A DNA stretch of 64,000 nucleotides. Source: Puia sp035937535 (GTDB lineage: Bacteria; Bacteroidota; Bacteroidia; Chitinophagales; Chitinophagaceae). The notes beneath the pieces are model-generated. The model was not told the origin of the DNA, made no database searches, and saw nothing but the letters and a program-made list of their open reading frames with translations. Shown here piece after piece: positions 9,746-17,354 of the stretch. The stretch spans positions 1-64,000 of the forward strand of contig DASZHV010000113.1 in NCBI GenBank assembly GCA_035937535.1, written 5' to 3'. Position 1 is the stretch's first letter, and every line of letters begins with the position of its first letter. The translations under genes and the position numbers were made by a program.

Positions 9746-10336
9746 TTAGTTCAAAATAGGAAAACTGATAAAAATCAAGAGCGGCATTCCGAGCAGCGCT
9801 TTTTTAATCAGGTGGATTCCCCTGAACTTGTGGGTATTGGCTGTCCCGATAGAGATTTTTAATTCTTCTGCAATCTCAGATATTTTTTTCCCTTCGACAT
9901 AGTGAAGCGTGAAGACTTTTTTACATTGTCTGGGAAGCTTTTCCATGGCAGCGTATATTTCGCTCATCATTTCTGCATGGATCAGTGTTTCAAGGGCATT
10001 TGGATCAAATGATTCTGATATGATAGATGCTGCCTGGTTGCGCGAATTCTGACGTTTATTTTTCCGGATCCATGACAGAGACCCGTTGCGTGTAATAATA
10101 AATATGTAAGATTTTAAAGAATTTATTTCAGATATGGAACCTTGTTTATTCCAGAGGCTGATAAATGCTTCCTCGACTATGTCTTCAGCTGCCGCATGGT
10201 CATCCGTAATCCTGTAAGCATATAAAATCAGCGACGCATAATATTCATTAAAGATTGCCGTAAATCCGCATTCGTCTCCCTTCTGAAGCTCCTTCATTAA
10301 ATATGACTCATTACTATTTTTTGATCGCACTGCCAT
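9746..10336 (-). CDS. ECF RNA polymerase sigma factor (FecI-like)
   Basis: This 196-residue sigma-70 family protein has region 2 at about 33-82 (AEDIVEEAFISLWNK) and region 4 at about 134-181 (LPRQCKKVFTLHYVEGKKIS, then a helix-turn-helix). The short hydrophobic C-terminal tail (LLIFISFPILN) is common in Bacteroidota ECF factors of the SusC/FecR-linked group. It is the first gene of the uptake locus and presumably drives susC-susD-tlpA transcription when released by the FecR protein 112 bp downstream. A 7-bp inverted repeat lies about 65-85 bp upstream of its start. Confidence 0.95.
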   Translation of the reverse strand: MAVRSKNSNESYLMKELQKGDECGFTAIFNEYYASLILYAYRITDDHAAAEDIVEEAFISLWNKQGSISEINSLKSYIFIITRNGSLSWIRKNKRQNSRNQAASIISESFDPNALETLIHAEMMSEIYAAMEKLPRQCKKVFTLHYVEGKKISEIAEELKISIGTANTHKFRGIHLIKKALLGMPLLIFISFPILN

Positions 10337-10399
10337 TTTCTAAAAATTAGCAGCGATTCTGCCTATTAACTTTTCCGCAATTTATCTCAAATTGAATGT

Positions 10400-10421
10400 A
10401 CCTGTAAAAAGTGGTACAGGT
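10400..10421. promoter_or_regulatory. 7-bp inverted repeat upstream of the ECF sigma gene
   Basis: ACCTGTA (10400-10406) and TACAGGT (10415-10421) are perfect inverted copies with an 8-nt spacer, 64-85 bp upstream of the sigma start codon. This could be an operator for a dimeric regulator of the uptake locus. Seven-base palindromes also arise by chance, so confidence is low. Confidence 0.3.
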
Positions 10422-10702
10422 CTCACTCTACATTTTGGAGGCTATAAAAAAATTTAGAATTAGCCCCGTTTTACCGAAAGAAGGAACTGCGAAGGTCCAG
10501 AGTTGATAAGCTTATAGAGGCCGCTTTATATTGTTATATAGCAGGCTTTCACTACCACTTTAACCCTTAAGAAAATTCACGGTTTCCTATTTGAGATTCT
10601 TAACGAAATCCTTCAAAATAGACTATGAAGAATCGCAAATATATTTGAAAGCGAATATATGAAATATAATTTATTTATGTATATTAAAGTAGATCTTATA
10701 TA

Positions 10703-10740
10703 ATAGATGTTTTATAAAGGGTTAATTATCAAACATCTAT
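10703..10740. promoter_or_regulatory. perfect 10-bp inverted repeat before the XRE gene
   Basis: ATAGATGTTT (10703-10712) is repeated in inverted form as AAACATCTAT (10731-10740) with an 18-nt spacer. The element ends 15 bp before the start codon of the XRE-like protein, where a self-repressor would bind. The arm spacing, centre to centre, is 28 bp, too long for one small dimer, so two half-sites or an mRNA hairpin are both possible. Confidence 0.45.
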
Positions 10741-10755
10741 CATGTTAATTGCAAC

Positions 10756-11037
10756 ATGGCAAAATTTAAGAAAAAAGCCTTGCGAAAAAAAGCAACTTTA
10801 GGGCATTTTAATCACGATGCTTTTCTTAATAAACTTAGTAAAAGGATTAAAGAAGTTCGAAAAAGTAAAGGCTTTACTTCTTACGAGTTGTTTTCTTATG
10901 ATATCGAAATTTCGAGAGCGGGGATGGCAAAATATGAATCAGGAAATTTCGATGATATTCGTTTAAGAACACTTCTTAAAATTATTGATGGTTTAGAAAT
11001 GACACCGGCTGAATTTTTCTCAAAAGGATTTGAGTAA
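10756..11037 (+). CDS. XRE-type helix-turn-helix protein
   Basis: The small basic protein (93 residues) has a lysine-rich start (KFKKKALRKKATLG) and an HTH_3/XRE fold at about 25-90, with IKEVRKSKGFTSYELFSYDI for the first helices, ISRAGMAKYESG for the recognition region and the usual LLKIIDGLEMTPAEFFS ending. It is likely a DNA-binding regulator, possibly controlling itself through the inverted repeat just upstream. It stands alone: no toxin-like or phage gene adjoins it, so an antitoxin role is unsupported. Confidence 0.8.
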   Translation: MAKFKKKALRKKATLGHFNHDAFLNKLSKRIKEVRKSKGFTSYELFSYDIEISRAGMAKYESGNFDDIRLRTLLKIIDGLEMTPAEFFSKGFE

Positions 11038-11411
11038 TTCAATGCATTCCAATCAAAATAAGTAATCAAAAGCAAGATCAACCCAAACAAACAAATGTAA
11101 TTGTTAAACTGTCTGGATTGTAAATGAATTTAAGGATTCCTTTAAATCATCCCACAATTGAGTTTGGGTTAAAAAATAATAAAAAGTGGAATTCCCAAAG
11201 CTTTTTTTAAATGGATTAATTGATTATACTAAGGCAAAATTTTCCATTGTATATAAGTTATTATTCAGTATATCGATTGCAAGAATATCTTGTATTCCTT
11301 TTATCGTTTTAATATTTCTCCAATTTTTATCAGTCTTCCTGAAATCGACAATTTCCCTGATCTACATTAAAAACCATTTGAACAGTTTACATTTGTTTTT
11401 TAACCCCTTCT
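11038..11411. other. 374-bp AT-rich gap, no feature seen
   Basis: The stretch between the XRE gene and the next gene is AT-rich. A GTG-started hydrophobic frame at 11186-11446 overlaps the next gene and has no recognisable family, so it was not taken as real. No clear promoter or hairpin was seen. Confidence 0.6.
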
Positions 11412-11837
11412 ATGAATCCCCCAAAAGACAGGCTCGATATTATTAATGAAGTATTGGAAGAATGTATCCTGGCCTATCCGGTTTCTTCTTTTATTATCAG
11501 TCTCTATAAACAGTACCAGCAACGGGGCTCTTTAAGTAAAAAACAATTGCAGGGCCTTTATGGAAAGGCCTCAAAAATAGAAAGACTGCCTCCGGGAAAA
11601 TTAGCAACCATTGAAGCTATTATTAAAAGAATGCCTACCAGGTATAAATCAGAATTGCCGGAACCAACGCCCTTATTTGAAAAAGATAAATCAACGGGTC
11701 TTTTAATTGAAAAGATCCTGGCAAAATTCCCAGAGCATAAAAGGGTTTTATTTCTGAAAGCGAAATATGAGAATAATGAACCACTAAGCCCGGCAGATGT
11801 GAATGATCTGAAAAGGTTCAGCAGTAATATTCTTTAG
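11412..11837 (+). CDS. conserved-looking protein of unknown function
   Basis: The 141-residue product has no signal peptide, membrane segment or catalytic motif I can name. It is mostly helical and charged. The first 60 residues include YKQYQQRGSLSKKQLQGLYG, which looks like a short helical hairpin, and the C-terminal 40 residues (LAKFPEHKRVLFLKAKYENN and following) repeat that lysine-rich helical pattern. This repetition suggests two copies of a small helical module. It is followed by a convergent MarR regulator. Codon use and ATG start look normal for the window. Confidence 0.65.
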   Translation: MNPPKDRLDIINEVLEECILAYPVSSFIISLYKQYQQRGSLSKKQLQGLYGKASKIERLPPGKLATIEAIIKRMPTRYKSELPEPTPLFEKDKSTGLLIEKILAKFPEHKRVLFLKAKYENNEPLSPADVNDLKRFSSNIL

Positions 11838-11903
11838 AAGTTCAATTATTCTAAATACCTAATCCTCCTGTTTCTCCGGTCGCTGAATTCACGGTATTCA
11901 TTT

Positions 11904-12512
11904 TTACAGATAAGAAAGGATCTCCCTATTATTTTTTAGTGCCTGGTATTTGTTTAGTTTATTTAGTAATACAATCAACTGCGACTGTTCCCTCGCGGAA
12001 AGACCGCCTAAAAAATCAGTGAAAGTTTCAGCGATCATATTAAAACTTTTATCCAGGATTTTCCTGCCCTTCGCAGTTAAATGTAACTGGGCAGCCCTTT
12101 TATCACCAGGATCCACTTTTTCAGAAACCAGGTTTTTCAAAATCAATCGTCGTATGATATCCCGGCCGGTTGAGAATTCAACCATATTTTCCTTACTCAG
12201 GTCATTTTTATTCGGATTATTCATTTTACTCACCTGATATAAGAAATTATATTCATGTTCCCTGGTAAAACCCAAAGCCTTTATGGCAGGTTTCACATAC
12301 ATACCCAAATAACGTTGTAAACGCGTAATCAGAATAGCTGCCTGTACTGCATTTTCGATTCCCCCTTCTGATTCAGGAGCCCTGTTTTCCCTGATTTGAT
12401 CATGCTTTGAAGCAAGAAGCCAGTTTGCAAATGCGTATATATCCTTTTGCGGATTCTCCTCTATAAATTTCTCCCATTGATCCAGCAGGGGAATGACAGA
12501 TGTATTTTTCAT
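11904..12512 (-). CDS. MarR-family transcriptional regulator
   Basis: Within 202 residues, the winged helix-turn-helix of the MarR family spans about 80-160: GFTREHEYNFLYQVSKMNN, then a recognition region ENMVEFSTGRDIIRRLILKN, and the wing VDPGDKRAAQLHLTAKGRKI with its typical Asp-x-Arg-x-x-x-x-x-x-L-T-x-x-G pattern. An N-terminal extension of about 40 residues is unusual. It is divergent from an isoprenylcysteine methyltransferase-like gene; the 113-bp space holds two 7-bp inverted repeats. It probably represses itself and perhaps that neighbour in response to a small ligand. Confidence 0.9.
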   Translation of the reverse strand: MKNTSVIPLLDQWEKFIEENPQKDIYAFANWLLASKHDQIRENRAPESEGGIENAVQAAILITRLQRYLGMYVKPAIKALGFTREHEYNFLYQVSKMNNPNKNDLSKENMVEFSTGRDIIRRLILKNLVSEKVDPGDKRAAQLHLTAKGRKILDKSFNMIAETFTDFLGGLSAREQSQLIVLLNKLNKYQALKNNREILSYL

Positions 12513-12538
12513 CCCTGAAATTAAACCATTCCGTTCAA

Positions 12539-12556
12539 TTAAATTTGATAATTTAA
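12539..12556. promoter_or_regulatory. candidate MarR operator (7-bp inverted repeat)
   Basis: TTAAATT (12539-12545) and AATTTAA (12550-12556) are perfect inverted copies with a 4-nt spacer, 27 bp before the MarR start codon and between divergent genes. An 18-bp palindrome is the usual size of a MarR dimer site. AT-richness makes chance occurrence possible. Confidence 0.4.
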
Positions 12557-12580
12557 AACGTATCCGCTATATTTATGTTA

Positions 12581-12604
12581 AAATAGAGCCATTTCGTTCT
12601 ATTT
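12581..12604. promoter_or_regulatory. second 7-bp inverted repeat in the MarR divergent region
   Basis: AAATAGA (12581-12587) and TCTATTT (12598-12604) are perfect inverted copies separated by 10 nt, ending 21 bp before the methyltransferase-like start codon. It could be a second regulator site on the other promoter. Confidence 0.3.
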
Positions 12605-12625
12605 AATCCTATTCAATTTTAAGTC

Positions 12626-13192
12626 ATGAATATCATTTCTACTGAAAAAACAATGTGGTTTGGTACTTTTGCCTATTGGCTTGTTTCCTCTTTCTTCGTC
12701 AAAAAATCGGTTAAAAAACAATCGGGATGGGAAAGGATACTATATATACTCTGTGTATTACTCGCATTTGATCTTCTTTTCGGGAACTATTTCAACTTTG
12801 CCTTTTTAAACAGGCCCATTCTGCCACAGAACGATTATTGGAAAATAACGGGCATATTTCTTTGTGCCGCCGGGTTGATCTTTGCAATCATGGCACGTAT
12901 CTGGCTGGGGAAAAACTGGAGCGGGCGGATAACCATTAAAGAAAATCACGAACTTATTCAATCCGGCCCTTACGCCTTTACAAGAAATCCGATTTACAGT
13001 GGGTTTTTACTGGCCTTTACAGGATGCAGCATGAGCCTGGGGCTTTTAAAAGGATACCTGGGTATAATCTTCCTGGTCGTCTGCATTCTGATAAAAATTT
13101 CCAAAGAAGAAGCTTTTATGCAGGAAGTTTTTGGAGAAAAATTCAAAGCATATAAAGCCAAAGTAAAGCGATTGGTTCCCATTATTTATTAA
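12626..13192 (+). CDS. isoprenylcysteine carboxyl methyltransferase-like membrane protein
   Basis: The 188-residue protein has about four to five membrane segments and the ICMT/PEMT-type signature SGPYAFTRNPIYSGFLL (residues 113-129), where Arg120-Asn-Pro-Ile-Tyr-Ser-Gly replaces the more common Arg-His-Pro-x-Tyr. The C-terminus carries the conserved acidic pair in SKEEAFMQEVFGEKFKAYK, which in this superfamily helps bind S-adenosylmethionine. Bacterial members have varied or unknown lipid-like or small-molecule substrates. It is divergent from a MarR regulator that may control it. The membrane methyltransferase fold is confident; the substrate is unknown. Confidence 0.85.
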   Translation: MNIISTEKTMWFGTFAYWLVSSFFVKKSVKKQSGWERILYILCVLLAFDLLFGNYFNFAFLNRPILPQNDYWKITGIFLCAAGLIFAIMARIWLGKNWSGRITIKENHELIQSGPYAFTRNPIYSGFLLAFTGCSMSLGLLKGYLGIIFLVVCILIKISKEEAFMQEVFGEKFKAYKAKVKRLVPIIY

Positions 13193-13356
13193 ATACCGGT
13201 TATCATTTTTTATTTTATGGTAATTAATCAATTAAAGTCAATTTTTTTTAACCGTTTTAAATAAAATAACACCTGATTCGTTGTATGATCCATACCAAAA
13301 CTGCCCGATATGAAGATTTACTTCTTATTCGCGATGACAGGACTTGGTGACCACAC

Positions 13357-14943
13357 ATGAAATATCTTTTACTGACCACAGCTTTTTTAATGTCAGCTCT
13401 TAGTTACGGGCAAAGCAAGAAATTTTCTTTTAAACTGGGCGACGAGTATGAGTTGCCGCGAAAAACAGAGGACCTTGCCTTTTTCGGAAATGAAAAAGAC
13501 GGCATCGTCAATCTTTCATTAAAGAAAGAAGAGCTCAATATAACCCGTTTTAATCCCAAATCCCTGGGTAAAACAATGGAACAGGTGATTGACCTGGACG
13601 TAACGAAAAATTTCAACAGCGAGACTGTTACCGATTTTAATTCCAACAATTATTTCTGGATTCACAGTGACTGGGATAAGAGTAGTGAAAAAGAAATGCT
13701 TTTTTATGATAAAATAGACATCATAAAAGGAAAAATTACCGAACCTAATCATAAAATGCTTGAAACAACCAAATTGGCCGGTACAGTCACCAATGGCAGG
13801 GGATTATACAGCTTTAAACTGGTTGGTAAATATAAATTTGATTATGACGTGGAAAGAAAAAAACTGCTTGTCAGTTACCGGCTCAGCCCGGAGGAACGAA
13901 ATGATAAAAAAAACTACGACAAAATTGGGTTACAGGTATTTGATGAAAGCCTGAATAAACTATGGGGCAATGAATTCCGAATGCCATATACCGAAGCCAT
14001 CATGGATAACTCTGATTTTTCAGTGGATTCCAAGGGCAATGCCTATATGCTCGTGAAAGTTTACGATTCTGATTCCAGGAAAGAAAAGGATAAGGAAACC
14101 GGAAAACCTGCTTATCATTTTGAAGTATTCAAATTTACAGCCAACAGTAAGGATATTATCAAGACACCAATTTCCCTGGACGATTACTATATTCACGAAA
14201 CAACCTTAATAGAGAATGCACAGCATGATATGGTCATTGCCTGCACATACAGCAAAAAATCAAGGGGGAATGGAACAGATGGTATTTTCCTTGCTATCAC
14301 AGGCGCAGATGGAAAAATTACCAAATTCAAAAATGGTTATTACGAATTTCCAAAATCAGAAATGGAAAAATTTCAATCTGTTGGCAAGCAAAGGAGAATG
14401 GAGAAGAACGACAACTATGAAATCCCGAATCTAAAAGTAAGGGATGTAATAATTGACCCCGATGGAAGTATTTTTATTTCCTGTGAAGTATATTATTATG
14501 AATACGTCTGGAATAAGTATGGCGGTTATTATGTTTATTATTATGAAGATATATATGGATCCCGAATCGATTCAACAGGAAATTTTGCCTGGTTGCGAAA
14601 AATTCCTAAAAGACAAAAAGGTGAGAGTGGACGAGGGACCATGGGATTCAAATTGATCAATGATGCAACCGGTTATTATTTTCTTTACCTGGATAATCTG
14701 AAAAATATGAATCTTGGGGAAGACGAAGTTCCCAAATATCATGTGGACGGATTTGGAGGCCAGGTAATGATTTCCAAAATCGATCTTGACGGAAAAGTTA
14801 ACAAGGAACTTCTTTTTGATACCAGGGAAGAAGAAATCATGATATTTCCCGCAGATTTTTACAGGATCAATGGTAACCAGTTTATAGGCAGGGCCAGGAT
14901 AAAGAAGAAATTATTTCAGCCCATATTGATAACTTCAAAATAA
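13357..14943 (+). CDS. secreted protein of unknown function with a tyrosine-rich segment
   Basis: A signal peptide (residues 1-19, ending at SYGQS) precedes about 510 residues with repeated beta-strand blocks such as YMLVKVYDSDSRKEKD and MVIACTYSKKSRGNGTDGIF, consistent with a propeller-like fold. Residues 379-401 contain 11 tyrosines in 23 positions (YYYEYVWNKYGG and what follows). No enzyme motif or surface-anchoring domain is visible. The stop codon is directly followed by the stop codon of the convergent aldehyde dehydrogenase with no spacer. The gene has no operon partner. It is probably periplasmic or cell-surface. Confidence 0.75.
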   Translation: MKYLLLTTAFLMSALSYGQSKKFSFKLGDEYELPRKTEDLAFFGNEKDGIVNLSLKKEELNITRFNPKSLGKTMEQVIDLDVTKNFNSETVTDFNSNNYFWIHSDWDKSSEKEMLFYDKIDIIKGKITEPNHKMLETTKLAGTVTNGRGLYSFKLVGKYKFDYDVERKKLLVSYRLSPEERNDKKNYDKIGLQVFDESLNKLWGNEFRMPYTEAIMDNSDFSVDSKGNAYMLVKVYDSDSRKEKDKETGKPAYHFEVFKFTANSKDIIKTPISLDDYYIHETTLIENAQHDMVIACTYSKKSRGNGTDGIFLAITGADGKITKFKNGYYEFPKSEMEKFQSVGKQRRMEKNDNYEIPNLKVRDVIIDPDGSIFISCEVYYYEYVWNKYGGYYVYYYEDIYGSRIDSTGNFAWLRKIPKRQKGESGRGTMGFKLINDATGYYFLYLDNLKNMNLGEDEVPKYHVDGFGGQVMISKIDLDGKVNKELLFDTREEEIMIFPADFYRINGNQFIGRARIKKKLFQPILITSK

Positions 14944-16311
14944 TTATGCATCTGCAGCGATAGTTTTAACGTTAACAAATTCTAAAATGCCGTTCCTGCC
15001 AAGTTCCCTGCCATAACCGGATTTTTTAATACCTCCGAATGGCAGGTGTGGATCTGATCTAACAAGTGTATTAAGGTAGACCGCGCCTGTTTCCATTTGC
15101 TTAGCTATGGCAATTCCTTTTTCGAGATCCTTCGTCCATATACTCCCGGAGAGGCCGTATACCGAATCATTGGCCAGTTGAATACCTTCCATTTCGTCTT
15201 TTGCGACAATGACAGCGGCCAGAGGCCCAAAAGTTTCTTCATCGAAAGCAGCCATCCCCTTTTTTACATTCATTAAAAGGGCAGGTTTGAAATTGCAACC
15301 GTTTATTTCTCCACCCCATTCGAGCTTAGCTCCCATTTTTACAGAGTTCTTCAATTGATTATCAAGTTTGTCCACAAGATCGAGCCGTGCCATCGGGCCC
15401 GTTGTGACCAATTTGTCAAAAGGGTCTCCCTGGTTGAGTCCCTTCAGTTGAACAATGAATGCCTGCATGAATTCCTCCAATGCATCTTTCAATATTATAA
15501 AGCGCTTCGCGGCAATGCAGGACTGTCCGGCATTAAGCATACGGGAATTCAGTGCTACAGCAACTGCATTTTTCATATCGGCGTCCGGCAGAATGATCAG
15601 CGCATCGGAGCCTCCGAGTTCCATTACAGTTTTTTTGATATTGCGCCCTGCAATAGAAGCAACCGAACTGCCTGCTCTTTCACTACCTGTAAGCGTCGCT
15701 GCCTGTACAAGATCAGAATCTAATATTTTTTCCACGGCCGGCGTATCGATGATGAGACTCGTAAATACACCTTTTGGAGCTCCGGCATCCAGGAAAATTT
15801 TTTCGAGTGCCTGCGCACATCCACAAACATTCGGAGCGTGTTTAAGTAATATAGTATTGCCTGCCATGAGAGTCGGTGCGGCATATCTGAAAACCTGCCA
15901 GAAGGGAAAATTCCAGGGCATTATACCAAGTACGACACCAATTGGCTGATAGGATATAAAACTTTTTGAATAATTTGATTGCAATGCTTCATCCTTCAAA
16001 AAGTTTTCTGCATTTTCGGCATAATATTCTGCTGTTACTGCACATTTTTCTATTTCACCCCTTGCTTCTGAAATTACTTTTCCCATTTCGTTTGTGATCA
16101 GCGTGGCAAATATTTCCAGGTCACGTCGTAAAATTGCCGCAACGTTTTTTAAAATTTTTGCTCTTTCTGAAAAACTGTATTTTTTCCAGGATCCGTATGC
16201 TTTGGAAGCGTTATTTATTATCTGATCCAAGGTGGCATCATTCATCAATGGATATTCGGATAATATTTCCTGTGTATAAGGATAAATTGATTTGAAAACA
16301 GGAGCAGACAT
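14944..16311 (-). CDS. NAD(P)-dependent succinate-semialdehyde dehydrogenase-like
   Basis: An aldehyde dehydrogenase of 455 residues that oxidises an aldehyde to the acid. Visible active-site elements are Asn134 in MPWNFPFW, Glu231 in VMELGGSDALI and nucleophile Cys265 in LNAGQSCIAAKRF. The C-terminal end PHLPFGGIKKSGYGRELG is typical of the short SSADH (Sad/GabD-like) group. No GABA transaminase or other pathway gene is nearby, so the substrate could also be another short semialdehyde. It ends against the preceding convergent gene. An 8-bp tandem repeat lies upstream of its start. Confidence 0.9.
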   Translation of the reverse strand: MSAPVFKSIYPYTQEILSEYPLMNDATLDQIINNASKAYGSWKKYSFSERAKILKNVAAILRRDLEIFATLITNEMGKVISEARGEIEKCAVTAEYYAENAENFLKDEALQSNYSKSFISYQPIGVVLGIMPWNFPFWQVFRYAAPTLMAGNTILLKHAPNVCGCAQALEKIFLDAGAPKGVFTSLIIDTPAVEKILDSDLVQAATLTGSERAGSSVASIAGRNIKKTVMELGGSDALIILPDADMKNAVAVALNSRMLNAGQSCIAAKRFIILKDALEEFMQAFIVQLKGLNQGDPFDKLVTTGPMARLDLVDKLDNQLKNSVKMGAKLEWGGEINGCNFKPALLMNVKKGMAAFDEETFGPLAAVIVAKDEMEGIQLANDSVYGLSGSIWTKDLEKGIAIAKQMETGAVYLNTLVRSDPHLPFGGIKKSGYGRELGRNGILEFVNVKTIAADA

Positions 16312-16362
16312 AAAACCTCATTTGCAATAAAGTTACTAATAGTTCAATCCATCGCTCAAGGC

Positions 16363-16400
16363 ACTACCACACTACCACACTTCCACACTACCACACTTCC
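16363..16400. repeat. 8-bp tandem repeat (ACTACCAC / ACTTCCAC)
   Basis: Units ACTACCAC, ACTACCAC, ACTTCCAC, ACTACCAC and a partial ACTTCC run head to tail from 16363 to 16400, immediately 3' of the transglutaminase stop codon and 50 bp upstream of the aldehyde dehydrogenase start. This is a short microsatellite-like array that can change length by slippage. Confidence 0.85.
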
Positions 16401-16401
16401 T

Positions 16402-17343
16402 TTACTGTTGCTGCGCTGCTGCCTGTGCGGAATGTGGACTTGCTACTACTTTATTTTCTCTTTTCAGATCAACATTATTCAACTCTTCAAATATTTGCCC
16501 GTCCTCATAATCAACCGAAACAAATACTGTGAGATACTGATTAGCCGGCCCATTAAACGCACCTTTCACGGGACTGCAATCTGAGAAATTCCGCCCGGTG
16601 GCAAGTTTAACATGAGTATTAGTTACCCAAACATTGTTCGTCGGGTCGACACCAGCCCATCCATAACGAGGAACCCAGGCTTCCACCCAGGCATGCGTGG
16701 CTCCTTCTCCTCTTAAGCCGCTTTTATTCGGACATATATACCCGCTCACATAACGGCTGGGAATTTTCAGGCTTCGCAAAATCTGGAGCATAATATGAGC
16801 AAAGTCCTGGCATACACCGGCTTTCTGCGCAAGAATTTCATCTATGGTCGTTTCAACATTGGTGATACCCTTGATATAGTCGAAATTTTCAAAAATATAA
16901 TCACTGCAATTCTTAATGGTTATCGCGACAGAATCATCAGCACTATAAACCAATCTTGCGACTTCATCGATCTGAGACTGAGATTGAATATAGTCCGGAC
17001 GAGACAGTTCAAGCATTTTTAAATTGTCCCCGACTTCTCCCGGCAATTCATTAAAAAGACTGATAAAATTTATTTTCAGGTCAGAACCGCCTGTCGTACG
17101 AACTATGAGGCGGCTGTTTATAATAAGTTCCTTATGCGGAGGTAGCAGGTTAAAGACACCGGTTTTATTTCCCCAGTAATCAAAAAAAATCTGCACATCC
17201 GGATTACCAGTTATAACCAGTTCATGTTGCAGGACCTCCTGTTCCGAGGAAAGAAAAGGGAAGATTTTTATTTCATTCATGCTCTCCTGAATCAGCCTGT
17301 CATATTCATATTTTGTTATGTGCTGAATCTTGAAAATGGGCAT
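16402..17343 (-). CDS. transglutaminase-like protein of the ATP-grasp/alpha-E operon
   Basis: The first 90 residues form the bacterial transglutaminase-like N-terminal domain (COG1305 type). The core has the catalytic triad of papain-like transglutaminases: Cys178 in KAGVCQDFAH, His217 in GATHAWVEAW and Asp233 in GVDPTNN. It is the last gene of a three-gene minus-strand operon, 11 bp after the alpha-E gene. The group is widespread, and from published comparative genomics of amidoligases it is predicted to make or modify a peptide, with this protein acting as peptidase or amide-forming/cleaving enzyme. The actual reaction is not known. No signal peptide, so it is cytoplasmic. Confidence 0.92.
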   Translation of the reverse strand: MPIFKIQHITKYEYDRLIQESMNEIKIFPFLSSEQEVLQHELVITGNPDVQIFFDYWGNKTGVFNLLPPHKELIINSRLIVRTTGGSDLKINFISLFNELPGEVGDNLKMLELSRPDYIQSQSQIDEVARLVYSADDSVAITIKNCSDYIFENFDYIKGITNVETTIDEILAQKAGVCQDFAHIMLQILRSLKIPSRYVSGYICPNKSGLRGEGATHAWVEAWVPRYGWAGVDPTNNVWVTNTHVKLATGRNFSDCSPVKGAFNGPANQYLTVFVSVDYEDGQIFEELNNVDLKRENKVVASPHSAQAAAQQQ

Positions 17344-17354
17344 GTTTACCAGTC

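Larger units (their letters stand above)
10337..10755. other. 419-bp intergenic region with two inverted repeats
   Basis: No gene is supported here. The stretch separates the divergent ECF sigma gene and the XRE-like gene and so should hold both promoters. It is AT-rich, especially from 10630 to 10740. It contains a 7-bp inverted repeat (10400-10421) and a perfect 10-bp inverted repeat (10703-10740), listed separately. Confidence 0.7.

Noticed and set aside
11186..11446. GTG-started hydrophobic frame of 86 codons
   Set aside because: It overlaps the real gene at 11412, has no family and no supporting start; AT-rich DNA readily gives such frames.
15355..15949. Plus-strand frames inside the aldehyde dehydrogenase gene
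   Set aside because: The minus strand encodes a full enzyme with all catalytic residues; these are shadows.
16332..16340. GTTACTAAT upstream of the aldehyde dehydrogenase gene
   Set aside because: There is no TTAC block 21 bp upstream, so it is not a copy of the bipartite motif.
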